Positions 8,549 through 17,257 of a stretch of 64,000 nt of DNA are shown piece after piece (position 1 is the first letter of the stretch; each line of letters opens with the position of its first letter). The notes under the pieces are model-generated. The model did not search any database. It was not told the DNA's origin and saw nothing but the letters and a program-made list of their open reading frames with translations. The stretch comes from Mesorhizobium sp. CA14 (lineage in GTDB: Bacteria; Pseudomonadota; Alphaproteobacteria; Rhizobiales; Rhizobiaceae), in the NCBI RefSeq assembly GCF_020165195.1, contig NZ_JAIUHR010000013.1:62001-126000 (forward strand), read 5' to 3'. A program made the translations under genes and the position numbers.

Positions 8549-9538
8549 GTGACCGACACCTTTAAAGCCATCCTCGTTTCGCGCGATGCGGATAAGAAGC
8601 AGTCCGTCGACGTCGTCGACCTCACCGAGGCCGACCTGATGGAAGGCGACGTCACCGTCGCCGTCGAGGCGACGACGGTGAACTACAAGGACGGGCTCGC
8701 CATCACCGGCAAGGCGCCGGTCGTGCGCCGCTGGCCGCTGGTTCCAGGCATCGATTTCGCCGGCACCGTGATCTCCTCCTCGCATGCCGACTGGCGCAAG
8801 GGCGACAAGGTGATCCTCAACGGCTGGGGCGTCGGCGAGACGCATTACGGCGCCTATGCCGGCCGCGCCCGCGTCAAGGGCGACTGGCTGGTGCCGCTGC
8901 CTGAGGGCATGAGCGCGCATGATGCGATGGCCGTCGGCACGGCGGGCTACACGGCAATGCTCTCGGTCATGGCGCTGGAGCGCCACGGCATCGTGCCGGA
9001 TCGCGGTCCCGTGGTGGTGACGGGTGCTGCCGGCGGCGTCGGCTCGGTCGCCATCTCGATCCTGTCGAGCCTTGGCTACCATGTCATCGCGTCAACCGGC
9101 CGCAGCGCCGAAAGCCCCTATCTGATCGATCTCGGCGCGGCCGAAGTGATCTCGCGCGAGGAGCTCGGCCAGCCGGCGAAGCCGCTCGCCAAGGAGCGCT
9201 GGGCTGGCGGCGTCGACTCGGTCGGCAGCCATACCTTGGCCAACGTGCTGTCGATGACCTCCTATGGCGGCGCGATCGCCGCCTGCGGCCTCGCCGGCGG
9301 CATGGATCTGCCGGGAAGCGTCGCGCCCTTCATCCTGCGCGGCGTCTCGCTGCTCGGCATCGATTCGGTGATGGCGCCGAAGGAAGTCCGCCTGGAGGCA
9401 TGGCGCCGCATCGGCGCCGATCTCGACTTGAAGAAGCTGTCGACATTGTCGCGCACGATCGGTTTCGACGGTGTTGTCGCCGCCGCACGCGACATCGTCG
9501 AAGGTAAGATCAGGGGCCGCGTCGTCGTCGATATGTAA
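8549..9538 (+). CDS. acuI: Acrylyl-CoA reductase (AcuI/YhdH type) quinone oxidoreductase
   Basis: A 329-residue MDR-superfamily protein without zinc ligands. The N-terminal GroES-like half contains TVNYKDGLAITGKAPVVRRW and PGIDFAGTV; the NADPH site is VTGAAGGVGSVA; the C-terminal half shows the AcuI/YhdH block VDSVGSHTLANVLSMTSYGG and SVMAPKEVRLEAWRR. It would reduce toxic acryloyl-CoA to propionyl-CoA. The start is a GTG at 8549 behind CGAGGAG; an upstream in-frame ATG at 8483 overlaps lspA and is less likely. Confidence 0.88.
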   Translation: MTDTFKAILVSRDADKKQSVDVVDLTEADLMEGDVTVAVEATTVNYKDGLAITGKAPVVRRWPLVPGIDFAGTVISSSHADWRKGDKVILNGWGVGETHYGAYAGRARVKGDWLVPLPEGMSAHDAMAVGTAGYTAMLSVMALERHGIVPDRGPVVVTGAAGGVGSVAISILSSLGYHVIASTGRSAESPYLIDLGAAEVISREELGQPAKPLAKERWAGGVDSVGSHTLANVLSMTSYGGAIAACGLAGGMDLPGSVAPFILRGVSLLGIDSVMAPKEVRLEAWRRIGADLDLKKLSTLSRTIGFDGVVAAARDIVEGKIRGRVVVDM

Positions 9539-9662
9539 CTGGCAACGACCTCGCAGAGCTGCGGTTGCGCCCGCACAAGCGGGCGGCCGGAATCCGCGCA
9601 ATCGCTAAAATTCGAACGATACCTCCCAGCCTTCCATAATTTCTGTCTGGCATGGTTTGCGC

Positions 9663-11942
9663 ATGGTCGCGGACTCCGACATCAGCCAGGACAGCAAAGC
9701 CGCGGGCGCTGACAGGCTCATCCCCGATGCGCCGAAGCGGAAGGTGCTTGTCGCACCGCCGCTGGCTCCCGAATTGCCCACGGCCAGCCACGAAGGCTTG
9801 CCGTTCCTGACGATCGTCGCCATCGCCGTCATGGCGGGGCTCGCGCATCTCACCGGAGCGCCGCTCATCATCACCGCCGGCCTCGCTGCCATAGCCTTTG
9901 TGGGCCTGGCCATGCATCTGCGCAGCCGTCACGACGAGCGTCGCACCGCAGCGCTGCTCGATGAGACCGCCGCCCGCAGCCGCGCCGAGATCGAAACCCT
10001 CGCCGACCGCATGTGGGAGATGCAGGAGAGCGAGGAGCGCTTCCGCGGCCTGATCGACGCGCTCGGCGATCTCGTCGTCCATCGCGACCGCGACGGCCAT
10101 ATCGTTTATGCCAACAGCGTCTTTGCCTCGCTTGTCGAGCTCGATGCGCGCGATCTGGCCGGCAAGACCTTGTCCGAGCTTGGCATCGATGTCGGCGTCG
10201 TTCCCGACGCCGCCTTCTCCGATCATGAATGCCTGAGTTCCACCGATGTCGCGATCCGCACCCCGAACGGGCCGCGCTGGTTCTCCTGGATCGAATTGTC
10301 GGTGCGCGACAAGGACACGGGCGCGGTCTCGCATCGGGCGATCGCCCGCGACATCACCGCCCGCAAGCGCGCCGAATCCTCGCTGATCACCGCGCGCGAG
10401 CGGGCCGAATATGCCAGCCAGGCCAAGTCGCGCTTTCTCGCCACTGTCAGCCATGAGATCCGCACGCCGATGAACGGCATCATGGGCATGGCGAAGCTGC
10501 TTGCCGATACCGACCTCTCGCCCGAGCAGCGCACCTATGTCGGCGCCGTTTCCACCTCGGCCAGCGCGCTGCTCGCGCTCATCGAGGACCTGCTCGACTA
10601 TTCCAAGATCGAGGCCGGCCGCTTCGAGCCCGAGCCGCAGCCGACCTCGCTACGCGAAATCGCCGACAACATCATCGAGCTTCTGGCCGCAAAGGCCTTC
10701 GCCAAGAACATCGGCCTTGGCTGCCATGTCGAGCCCGACGTGCCGCAGATGATCACCGCCGACCCCGGCCGCGTGCGCCAGGTGCTGCTCAACCTCATCG
10801 GCAATGCGGTGAAGTTCACCGACACAGGCGGCGTGCTGTTGACCGTGGCGCGCGCCCGCACCGAAACCACCGACCGCATCTGCTTCACCGTCGCCGACAC
10901 CGGCCCGGGTCTGCGCGAAGAGGACATGGAGCGCATTTTCGAGGAGTTCGAGCAGTCCGACGGCACCTCGACCAGGGTGCATGGCGGCGCCGGCCTCGGG
11001 CTTGCCATCTCGAAGCGGCTGGCGACGGCCATGGGCGGCACGATCTCGGTCTCGAGCCGGCTCGGCGAAGGGTCCGAATTCGTGCTCGAGCTTCCGGCGG
11101 TCGCGGCAACCGAGCCGCCGCCGCATCGCCACAACATCCTTGCCGACCGGCGGGCGGTGATCGTGTCGAAAAACGCCACCGAGGCCGATGCCATCGCCCG
11201 CGCGATCAGAGCCCATGGCGGCATTGTCGAGATCGCGGCAACGCCAGGCCAGGCCGCTCCCTTCGCCGCCGGTTGCAACGTGCTCCTGATCGACGCCGCG
11301 CTCGAAAGCAGCGACGGCAGGCTGCTCAAGCGACTGCGCGACTCGGGCTTTGTCGGCTGCGAGGCCATCACCCTGATCGCGCCGACCGACCGCGGCATGC
11401 TTGGCGAATTCCGCGCCGGCGGCTACGCCACCTTCCTCGCGAGACCCGTGCGCGGCGAGACCTTGCTGCGGGTGCTGTTGACCAGCCATGGCTCCGCGCT
11501 CGCCCAGCCGCGGCCGGCGCCGCGCGAGACTTCCTCGGCGCGCAAGCGCAATCAGGGCCTGTCGGTGCTGATCGCGGAAGACAATGATATCAACGCCATG
11601 CTGGCCCGCGCCACGCTGCTCAAGGCCGGGCATCGCGTCAAGATCGTCGGCAACGGCAAGGCTGCGGTCGATGCCGTTACCGACGCCGGTCTCAAGTTCC
11701 GCTTCGATGTGGTGCTGATGGACCTGCATATGCCTGTCATGGACGGGCTCGACGCGATTGCCGCCATCCGCCGCCATGAAGAGTCGCTGGCCATGCCGCC
11801 GATTCCGATCATGGTGCTTTCGGCCGACAGCCAGGAAAAGACCCGGCATGCGGTCCTCGCCCATGGCGCCAGCGGTTTCGTGACCAAGCCGCTCGACCCG
11901 GCAGCGCTCGTCCAGGCGGTCGAGGGCCAGGTTGCCGCCTGA
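9663..11942 (+). CDS. Hybrid sensor histidine kinase with two receiver-like domains
   Basis: About 759 residues. Order: a short N-terminal region with two hydrophobic segments (about 40-80), a coiled stretch, a PAS domain (about 120-235), HisKA with His264 in [15 protein letters not shown], HATPase_c (about 375-490) with [10 protein letters not shown] and GAGLGLAIS, a degenerate receiver (about 500-610) and a canonical receiver with Asp687 in [13 protein letters not shown]. The first receiver keeps the fold but has [10 protein letters not shown] instead of the usual acceptor block. The hydrophobic segments suggest membrane anchoring, while PAS is cytoplasmic. No response regulator lies nearby. 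Start is ATG 9663, or TTG 9657. Confidence 0.9.
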   Translation: MVADSDISQDSKAAGADRLIPDAPKRKVLVAPPLAPELPTASHEGLPFLTIVAIAVMAGLAHLTGAPLIITAGLAAIAFVGLAMHLRSRHDERRTAALLDETAARSRAEIETLADRMWEMQESEERFRGLIDALGDLVVHRDRDGHIVYANSVFASLVELDARDLAGKTLSELGIDVGVVPDAAFSDHECLSSTDVAIRTPNGPRWFSWIELSVRDKDTGAVSHRAIARDITARKRAESSLITARERAEYASQAKSRFLATVSHEIRTPMNGIMGMAKLLADTDLSPEQRTYVGAVSTSASALLALIEDLLDYSKIEAGRFEPEPQPTSLREIADNIIELLAAKAFAKNIGLGCHVEPDVPQMITADPGRVRQVLLNLIGNAVKFTDTGGVLLTVARARTETTDRICFTVADTGPGLREEDMERIFEEFEQSDGTSTRVHGGAGLGLAISKRLATAMGGTISVSSRLGEGSEFVLELPAVAATEPPPHRHNILADRRAVIVSKNATEADAIARAIRAHGGIVEIAATPGQAAPFAAGCNVLLIDAALESSDGRLLKRLRDSGFVGCEAITLIAPTDRGMLGEFRAGGYATFLARPVRGETLLRVLLTSHGSALAQPRPAPRETSSARKRNQGLSVLIAEDNDINAMLARATLLKAGHRVKIVGNGKAAVDAVTDAGLKFRFDVVLMDLHMPVMDGLDAIAAIRRHEESLAMPPIPIMVLSADSQEKTRHAVLAHGASGFVTKPLDPAALVQAVEGQVAA

Positions 11943-12056
11943 GGAAATTTTTAACCGTTGAACGCCTTGGCTTGCCTGGCTTTCGCGGCCACAAGATAGC
12001 CGGTTGAGAGTATTGCCCAGCCGACAAAGTATTGCCCGCCACGTCGTATCACGGTA

Positions 12057-12074
12057 CTGTCACAATCCTGTTGC
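12057..12074 (+). promoter_or_regulatory. Pho box upstream of olsB
   Basis: Two 7-base repeats separated by four bases, CTGTCAC-AATC-CTGTTGC, fit the PhoB site (consensus CTGTCAT-N4-CTGTCAT). It ends about 50 bases before the olsB start. Phosphate-starvation control of ornithine lipid synthesis by PhoB is established in Sinorhizobium. Two AGTATTGCCC direct repeats lie just upstream, at 12009 and 12028. Confidence 0.6.
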
Positions 12075-12125
12075 ACCTACACCGTATCCCCGTGCCAAGA
12101 GGGATGGCTCGAAGGAGAATCACTC

Positions 12126-13007
12126 GTGCATACAGTCGTGCCTGAATGTGACACTCGGCCGAATGCTGGCGGCGCCCTGCTTGCTGCCCGTAGCGCCGAC
12201 GCCGTCGCAAGCGGTGCTCCGCTGGGCCGCATCGGCAATCTCGAAGTGCGGCTCGCCCGCAACGAGGCCGAGATCGCCGCCGCCCAGGAAGTCCGCTATC
12301 GGGTATTCTACGACGAGCTTGGCGCGAGGAAGGACCTGTTCCAGGACCGGCGCGACGCCGACCGTTTCGATCCGCTCTGCGATCACCTTCTTGTGTTCGA
12401 CACCTCTCTTCCCGGTCCCGAGCATCGCCGCATCGTCGGCACCTACCGCTTGCTGCGGCAGGAGATCGCCACCGCCGCCGGCGGCTTCTATTCCGAGGGC
12501 GAGTTTGAGCTCACCAAGCTGATCGCGCGGCATCCCGGCCAGCGCTTCCTCGAGCTCGGCCGCTCCTGCGTTTTGCCGGAATACCGCTCCAAGCGCACCA
12601 TCGAGGCGCTCTGGCAGGGCATCTGGGCCTATATCAATCATTACGACATCGGCGTGATGACCGGCTGTGCTTCGTTCCATGGCATCGTGCCGGCGGCGCA
12701 TGCCGAGGCGCTGACCTATCTCGCCCATCATTGCCGCACCAATTCCGCCTGGGATGTTCGCGCGGTTCCGGGACGCTACTGCTCCATGGATCTGATGCCG
12801 ATCGAAGCCGTGAACACCAAGGCGGCGATCGCCGCCATGCCGCCGCTGGTCAAGGGCTACCTGCGCGTCGGCGCCCGCATCGGCGACGGCTGCGTCATCG
12901 ACCACGAATTCTCGACCGTCGACGTCTTCGTCGTCATGCCGGTCAAGGAGATCGGCGCCCGCTACGTCAACTACTATGGCGGTGAAGGGCAGCGCTTCGC
13001 GGCATAG
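12126..13007 (+). CDS. olsB: L-ornithine N(alpha)-acyltransferase OlsB (GNAT fold)
   Basis: A 293-residue protein of the OlsB/hemolysin-like acetyltransferase family. Conserved blocks: EVRYRVFYDELGA, FDPLCDHLLVFD, IVGTYRLLRQ, FELGRSCVLPEYRSKRTIEALWQGIWAYI and MTGCASFHGI. OlsB transfers a 3-hydroxyacyl group from acyl-ACP to ornithine, the first step of ornithine lipid synthesis. The start is a GTG at 12126 behind AAGGAG. A Pho box upstream supports the role, since phosphorus-free lipids replace phospholipids under phosphate limitation. olsA is not next to it. The stop codon touches the heptamer array. Confidence 0.88.
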   Translation: MHTVVPECDTRPNAGGALLAARSADAVASGAPLGRIGNLEVRLARNEAEIAAAQEVRYRVFYDELGARKDLFQDRRDADRFDPLCDHLLVFDTSLPGPEHRRIVGTYRLLRQEIATAAGGFYSEGEFELTKLIARHPGQRFLELGRSCVLPEYRSKRTIEALWQGIWAYINHYDIGVMTGCASFHGIVPAAHAEALTYLAHHCRTNSAWDVRAVPGRYCSMDLMPIEAVNTKAAIAAMPPLVKGYLRVGARIGDGCVIDHEFSTVDVFVVMPVKEIGARYVNYYGGEGQRFAA

Positions 13008-13008
13008 C

Positions 13009-13152
13009 GAATAGCGAATAGCGAATAGCGAATAGCGAATAGCGAATAGCGAATAGCGAATAGCGAATAGCGAATAGCGAATAGAAGAAAGTGGCGGGAT
13101 CTCGTTCCGTTCAACCCCTATTCGCTACTCCCTATTCGCTATTCGCTCCCTC
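13009..13152. repeat. Tandem heptamer array (GAATAGC)n with facing inverse copies
   Basis: Ten perfect GAATAGC units run from 13009 to 13078, then a partial unit. About 30 bases on, at 13118-13150, CTATTCG/CTACTCC units face the other way, so a long hairpin can form. It fills the junction of the convergent olsB and TRIC genes; the olsB stop TAG at 13005-13007 is in phase with the units. The reverse complement unit, CTATTCG, shares the pattern CTAYTSN with the array at 4084. Confidence 0.95.
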
Positions 13153-13783
13153 ACGGAATATCTTCCGGCCTTCGCCCCGGCCGGCTCTTATAGGCTGGAA
13201 ACGACCAGCCGAACCTGAGCGCGCCACCCCGCACCAGGAACGCAGCCGCAAAGCCGAGCAGGCTGGACGCCAGCGCCGGCAGGCCGGCCAGATCGCCAAG
13301 GGTGAAGATGGCGGCGCCGGCAAGGGCGGCCGTGACATAGATCTCAGGCCTGAGCAGCACCGAAGGCTCGCCGGCAAGCAGGTCGCGCAAGATGCCGCCG
13401 AAGGTCGCCGTCAGCACGCCCATGACGACCGACACGACGGGAGAGCCGGTGATCGCCAGCCCCTTCGCTGCCCCCATCACCGAAAACGCGGCAAGGCCGA
13501 TGGCATCAAGCCAGAGCAGCAGCTTGTAGCGGGATTCGAAGCGATGGGCGCTGAAGAAGACCAGCACCGCGACCACGGCGCAAATCAGCACATAGCCGCT
13601 GTTGGCGACCCAGAACACCGGCAGGTTGAGGATGACGTCGCGCAGCGTCCCGCCGCCGATGCCGGTGACGCTGGCCAGGAACAGGAACCCGATGATGTCG
13701 AGTTCTTTACGCGATGCCGCAAGCGCGCCCGTCGCCGCGAAGACGGCGACGCCGGCATAGTCGAGCAACGCGATGGGATTCAT
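13151..13783 (-). CDS. TRIC/UPF0126 family cation channel protein
   Basis: A 210-residue membrane protein with seven hydrophobic segments. The two halves are repeats, each with the family motif: GIGGGTLRDVIL in the first and FGGILRDLLAGEPSVL in the second. Prokaryotic TRIC proteins are trimeric monovalent cation channels; the physiological role in bacteria is not settled. It sits between heptamer arrays on both sides and has no functional link to grpE upstream. Confidence 0.9.
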   Translation of the reverse strand: MNPIALLDYAGVAVFAATGALAASRKELDIIGFLFLASVTGIGGGTLRDVILNLPVFWVANSGYVLICAVVAVLVFFSAHRFESRYKLLLWLDAIGLAAFSVMGAAKGLAITGSPVVSVVMGVLTATFGGILRDLLAGEPSVLLRPEIYVTAALAGAAIFTLGDLAGLPALASSLLGFAAAFLVRGGALRFGWSFPAYKSRPGRRPEDIP

Positions 13784-13884
13784 GGCTGAGCGAGTAGTGA
13801 GTAGCGAACAGTGAGTAGGGAAATAGCACGAAGCCGCAGATAAATATCAGCCCCTACTCACTATTCCCTATTCGCTACTCACTC
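13784..13884. repeat. Degenerate heptamer array, third locus
   Basis: About 100 bases between the TRIC start and the grpE stop hold mixed heptamers: GAGTAGT, GAGTAGC, GAACAGT and GAGTAGG on the left, and CTACTCA, CTATTCC, CTATTCG and CTACTCA on the right, facing each other. The units fit CTAYTSN in one orientation, as in the other two arrays, but are mixed rather than uniform. Confidence 0.85.
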
Positions 13885-14520
13885 TCACGCATCCTTCTCG
13901 GCCTGCTCGTTCACCGGGCCCGGCTCGACCTTCGCCTCCGCGGCCGCCTTCGGACCGCCCTTGGCGACGCCGACCATCGCCGGCCGCAGCACGCGCTCGC
14001 CGATCGAATAGCCTGGCTGAACCACCTGGACGACAGTGCCGGCCGGAACCTCCGGATTGGGTACCTCGAACATCGCCTGGTGGAAGTTCGGATCGAACTT
14101 CTCGCCTTCGGGCGCGAGTTTCTTCACGCCGTGGCGCTCCAGCGCCGAAAGCATGGCGCGTTCGGTAAGATCGACACCTTCGATCAGCGCCTTGAACCCG
14201 GCGTCGCCGCTGGCTTTCGCCTCGTCAGGGATCGCATCGAGCGCGCGGCGCAGATTGTCGGAAACCGACAGCATGTCGCGGGCGAAATTGGCGACGGCGT
14301 AGGCGCGGGCGTCCTGAACGTCGCGCGCGGTGCGCCTCCGCAAATTCTCCATTTCGGCCGCCACGCGCAGCGCACGGTCCTTCAGTTCCTCGTTTTCCTT
14401 CAGCAGCCGCACGAGCGCCTCATAGTCGCCGTCGACGCCACCTTCCGCACGCTCGCCGGAAGCCTGGTCGGCGGCTTCCATATCTTCGGGCGTGCGTTCG
14501 TCTTTTGCCTGGTCGCTCAT
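13885..14520 (-). CDS. grpE: GrpE nucleotide exchange factor for DnaK
   Basis: A 211-residue protein. An acidic N-terminus (about 1-40) leads into a long coiled-coil ([30 protein letters not shown]) and the C-terminal beta domain with the GrpE signature ([23 protein letters not shown], then [23 protein letters not shown]). GrpE releases ADP from DnaK. The ATG at 14520 follows GACGGGAAACGCG; an ATG five codons upstream has no ribosome site. A promoter-like sequence lies 41-69 bases upstream of the start. Confidence 0.96.
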   Translation of the reverse strand: MSDQAKDERTPEDMEAADQASGERAEGGVDGDYEALVRLLKENEELKDRALRVAAEMENLRRRTARDVQDARAYAVANFARDMLSVSDNLRRALDAIPDEAKASGDAGFKALIEGVDLTERAMLSALERHGVKKLAPEGEKFDPNFHQAMFEVPNPEVPAGTVVQVVQPGYSIGERVLRPAMVGVAKGGPKAAAEAKVEPGPVNEQAEKDA

Positions 14521-14560
14521 CGCGTTTCCCGTCATTCGGATTGGTGTGGATTTGCGCCCG

Positions 14561-14589
14561 ATATCGAGGTTTGGAGGGCAAAAATCAAG
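14561..14589 (-). promoter_or_regulatory. Probable grpE promoter
   Basis: On the minus strand, CTTGAT (14589-14584) and CGATAT (14566-14561) are separated by 17 bases. This fits the rhizobial consensus CTTGAC-N17-CTATAT, and the -35 also suits a heat-shock sigma factor. It would start transcription about 35 bases before grpE. Confidence 0.5.
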
Positions 14590-14737
14590 GGGTAAGCGCT
14601 GGCCGAGGATGTCCGGCCATCGTTCTAAATTAATTCAAATTTTACCGTATCACGCGGCTTTGCTTGCCCTCAGATGCGGTTGCGGGAACCATAGGCGGGC
14701 TGGAAGAGTTTCGAAGCCGACACAGGATTTTGGGACG

Positions 14738-14959
14738 ATGAACGGCAACAATGGCCATAGGCTCGTCGAATTGGCCAACGACATCAGGCGACAGGCGGGC
14801 AGCGAAGCGACCAAGCGCTTTCTGCGGACCTTGCCGGCGTTTCGCCTGGAAAAGGAGATGCCCCGGCGGCTGAGCGACTTGCTGGACCGCCTCGACGATG
14901 CCGAGGCGGAGAATGCGGGCGACGGGCGGCGGCTCTCAACAGCCGCACGCCGCAATTAG
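14738..14959 (+). CDS. Small protein with a NepR-like C-terminal half
   Basis: A 73-residue ORF starting at ATG 14738 behind TTTGGGACG. It has no membrane segment. Residues 29-57, FLRTLPAFRLEKEMPRRLSD followed by LLDRLDDAEA, share spacing with the NepR anti-sigma helix pattern LR-x-L...P-x-R-x(3)-LL-x-x-LD-x-AE. NepR holds EcfG-type sigma factors until PhyR removes it. No phyR or ecfG is near, and the first helix is weak, so this is a resemblance only. A conserved unknown small protein is equally possible. Confidence 0.45.
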   Translation: MNGNNGHRLVELANDIRRQAGSEATKRFLRTLPAFRLEKEMPRRLSDLLDRLDDAEAENAGDGRRLSTAARRN

Positions 14960-15032
14960 GGCAATTCCAGGAAAAGTGTGTAGCGGTTGGGCTCGGCGAC
15001 CTCGCCGTAGCCTTCCGTCCGGAATTGCGCAA
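14958..15032. repeat. Dispersed palindromic repeat, GCAATTCC type
   Basis: GCAATTCC at 14963 pairs with GGAATTGC at 15020, with an inner interrupted palindrome. Its first 22 bases nearly match the first hairpin of the element at 2924, so it is another copy. It sits between the convergent NepR-like ORF and the DJ-1 gene. Confidence 0.75.
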
Positions 15033-15041
15033 AAAACGAGC

Positions 15042-15662
15042 TCAGGCCGCCTTGCGGTCGTCACGCATCAGCGCTTCGCCGTGGCGGATCTCAGTGCCAA
15101 GCACCTTCAGGCATTCCCGCATGAAGGCGGCAAGGCCCGGCCATCCCTTGGCTGAAACCAGATTGCCGTCGACATGCGCGCCGGTCGGGGCGACATCGAT
15201 ATAGGTGCCGCCGGCAAGCGTCACTTCCGGCTCGCAATAATGTAGCGCCGCCACTTCCTTGCCGCGCACCACGCCATCGACCGCGATCAGGATCTGCACG
15301 CCGTGGCAAATTGTGAAGATCGGCTTGCCGGTCTCATGGAAATGCCTGACCAACGCCTGCACGCGCTTGTCGATGCGGATATATTCCGGTCCGCGCCCGC
15401 CCGCCGCATAGACCGCGTCATAGTCGGCAGGGTTCACCTCGGCGAAGGTCTTGTTGAGGATATAATCGTGACCGAGTTTTTCGGTATAGGTCTGGTGGCC
15501 CTCGAAGTCGTGCAATGAGGTCTTGAGCACGTCGCCGGCCTTCTTGTCCGGGCACACGACATGGACAGTGTGGCCGACCGCGTGCATGGCCTGTTCGAAG
15601 ACGAAAATCTCGTACTCCTCGCTGAACTCGCCAACGAGCATCAATATCTTTTTGCCGGCCAT
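15042..15662 (-). CDS. DJ-1/PfpI family protein
   Basis: A 206-residue flavodoxin-like protein. The nucleophile elbow is FTICHG with Cys119 followed by His120, and the acidic partner region includes EFSEEYE near residues 12-18. The block VYAAGGRGPEY is typical of the DJ-1/PfpI superfamily. Members act as deglycases, proteases or stress proteins; the substrate is not clear here. Start ATG 15662 follows GGGAGGAAC. A perfect 9-base inverted repeat lies 21 bases upstream, a likely operator. Confidence 0.88.
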   Translation of the reverse strand: MAGKKILMLVGEFSEEYEIFVFEQAMHAVGHTVHVVCPDKKAGDVLKTSLHDFEGHQTYTEKLGHDYILNKTFAEVNPADYDAVYAAGGRGPEYIRIDKRVQALVRHFHETGKPIFTICHGVQILIAVDGVVRGKEVAALHYCEPEVTLAGGTYIDVAPTGAHVDGNLVSAKGWPGLAAFMRECLKVLGTEIRHGEALMRDDRKAA

Positions 15663-15682
15663 GCTGTTCCTCCCTTTTGGCT

Positions 15683-15705
15683 ATTATTTCGAAGTGCGAA
15701 ATAAT
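15683..15705 (-). promoter_or_regulatory. Perfect inverted repeat upstream of the DJ-1 gene
   Basis: ATTATTTCG, five bases, then CGAAATAAT. The 23-base site lies 21 bases before the DJ-1 start codon, where a bound repressor would block transcription. It is AT-rich in a GC-rich region. The protein that binds is unknown. Confidence 0.6.
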
Positions 15706-15859
15706 GGACCTATCCTAAGGGCAGGCCTGACTATGGGGAAGCCCGAATCGCAATGTGGTCTGACCAGAACGAGGCAGCATGCGTTCCAGGCCTATTCTGG
15801 ACCGAGTTGACCGGCAAAATACGCGATGCTGGTCGGACCAAGGCGACATCCTTGCTGGG

Positions 15860-16393
15860 TCAGCCGGGGCGCTTGCGCCGCCAGGAATATTTCGGCCCCT
15901 TGGGTTCCGCCTCCACCGCTGGCTGATAGTACACCGGCAAGCCGCCGGTCCGCCCTTCCTCCAGGCGCTTCAACAGCACCGGATTGGAGACCTCGAATTC
16001 GTCGAAACCGAGCCGCAGCATGTGCGGAAGCTGGTCGACGAGCACTTGGCCAGTGGCGCGAACCGCGCCCTTGAAGTGATGCCGGGTCCGCAGCAATTCG
16101 CCCTTGGAAAAAGAGCGGCCGTCATTGAAGGCCGGGAAGGCGAGTGCCACCAGCGACAGTTGATCCAGCAGGCCGGTTAGCTTGTCGAGTTCGTCGCCGG
16201 GCTGCAGCAACACCCCGAGGCGTTCCTTGGCTGATTTGCGAACTTCTTCATCCAGCCCGAGAAAAGCCTGCAGCGGCAGGATGAAACGGCCATTGCCGGC
16301 AAGCGCTTCGGCGCTTTCGGCGTGCGTCCACTCGTCCTCGCGAAAACCGTCCGGGGTCCAGAGGCGGGTCCCCGCCGTCGTCGATCCAGTCAT
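15860..16393 (-). CDS. DUF934 protein of the sulfate assimilation operon
   Basis: A 177-residue protein of the DUF934 family, with FREDEWTHAESAEAL near the start, a central VALAFPAFNDGRSFSKGELLR and DQLPHMLRLGFDEFEV. DUF934 genes almost always follow cysI or cysH, and a role in sulfite reduction is inferred, but no reaction is known. ATG 16393 follows TTTAGGAAT; the longer ORF to 16447 has no ribosome site. About 100 bases separate it from cysH. Confidence 0.85.
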   Translation of the reverse strand: MTGSTTAGTRLWTPDGFREDEWTHAESAEALAGNGRFILPLQAFLGLDEEVRKSAKERLGVLLQPGDELDKLTGLLDQLSLVALAFPAFNDGRSFSKGELLRTRHHFKGAVRATGQVLVDQLPHMLRLGFDEFEVSNPVLLKRLEEGRTGGLPVYYQPAVEAEPKGPKYSWRRKRPG

Positions 16394-16492
16394 CAAAATT
16401 CCTAAAGTCCCAAAGATTTCGAGGCGAACCGGCAGGGCCCCCAGCAACCGGAAGCTGCTTACGGACCGGCATCACGTGAATAGCGATATACC

Positions 16493-17257
16493 CTAAAGTG
16501 AGGCGTCGGTCAGCGACTTCTCCAAACCGGAGAGGTGAATGCCGCACTCGGTCTTGGCGTGCCCCGCCCAGCGGCCGCTGCGCGCGTCCTCGCCCGGCTG
16601 CACCGGCTGCGTGCAAGGAAAGCAGCCGATCGAGAGATAGCCATAGGCGACCAGCGGATTTTCGCGCAACGCATGCGCGCGCATATAGTCGGCCTGGTCC
16701 GATGTCGTCCAATGTGCCAGCGGATTGATGCGGATGCGCGAGCCGACGGCCTCGAAGACGGGCAGTGCCGCGCGCGTCGAAGCCTGGAAGCGCTTGCGCC
16801 CGGTGAACCAGGCACGGAACGGCTCGACGCCGCGCGCCAACGGCTCGACCTTGCGCAGGTTGCAGCAAGCGTCGGTGTCGGTCTCGTGCAGCCTGCCGGT
16901 CGGGTCGACGCGTTGGAGCGTAGCCTCCTCAGGCTTGATCACTCTTATATCGGTCAGGCCGAAATCGGCCACCAGCGCGTCGCGATAGCCGAGCGTCTCC
17001 TCGAAATGCTTGCCGGTGTCGAGGAAGATGACTGGCAGCGAACGGTCGATCTCCGAAATCATGTGCAGAAGCACCGCCGAATCCGCGCCGAAGGACGACA
17101 CGGCGGCGATCTCGCCGCGAAACAGATCACGCGCCGCGCGCTCGATGATCTCGATCGGCTTCAGATGGCCGTGCAGCGCGTCGAGCCCCGCCGCTTCCGC
17201 GGCGACGCCCGTCTCTACGCTGCCGGTGCGGTCAAGCGGCCTTGGTTTCGCCAGCAT
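16493..17257 (-). CDS. cysH: Phosphoadenylyl-/adenylyl-sulfate reductase CysH
   Basis: A 254-residue PAPS-reductase fold protein. The PP-loop-like block is AVSSFGADSAVLLHM; ETDTDACCNLRKVEPL carries a Cys pair and the C-terminal YLSIGCFPCTQPVQPGEDARSGRW, with another C-x-x-C, follows. The two Cys pairs mark the [4Fe-4S] class that reduces APS, as in plants and many rhizobia. The last Cys is in KTECGIHL. It overlaps the end of cysI by 26 bases and has a strong AAGGAGG before the ATG at 17257. Confidence 0.93.
   Translation of the reverse strand: MLAKPRPLDRTGSVETGVAAEAAGLDALHGHLKPIEIIERAARDLFRGEIAAVSSFGADSAVLLHMISEIDRSLPVIFLDTGKHFEETLGYRDALVADFGLTDIRVIKPEEATLQRVDPTGRLHETDTDACCNLRKVEPLARGVEPFRAWFTGRKRFQASTRAALPVFEAVGSRIRINPLAHWTTSDQADYMRAHALRENPLVAYGYLSIGCFPCTQPVQPGEDARSGRWAGHAKTECGIHLSGLEKSLTDASL

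Noticed and set aside
5905-8655. A 916-codon open frame on the minus strand
   Set aside because: It is antisense to the two RNA methyltransferases, lspA and the start of acuI, all with clear domains. High GC makes long antisense frames common; its translation is low-complexity Arg/Gly/Asp.
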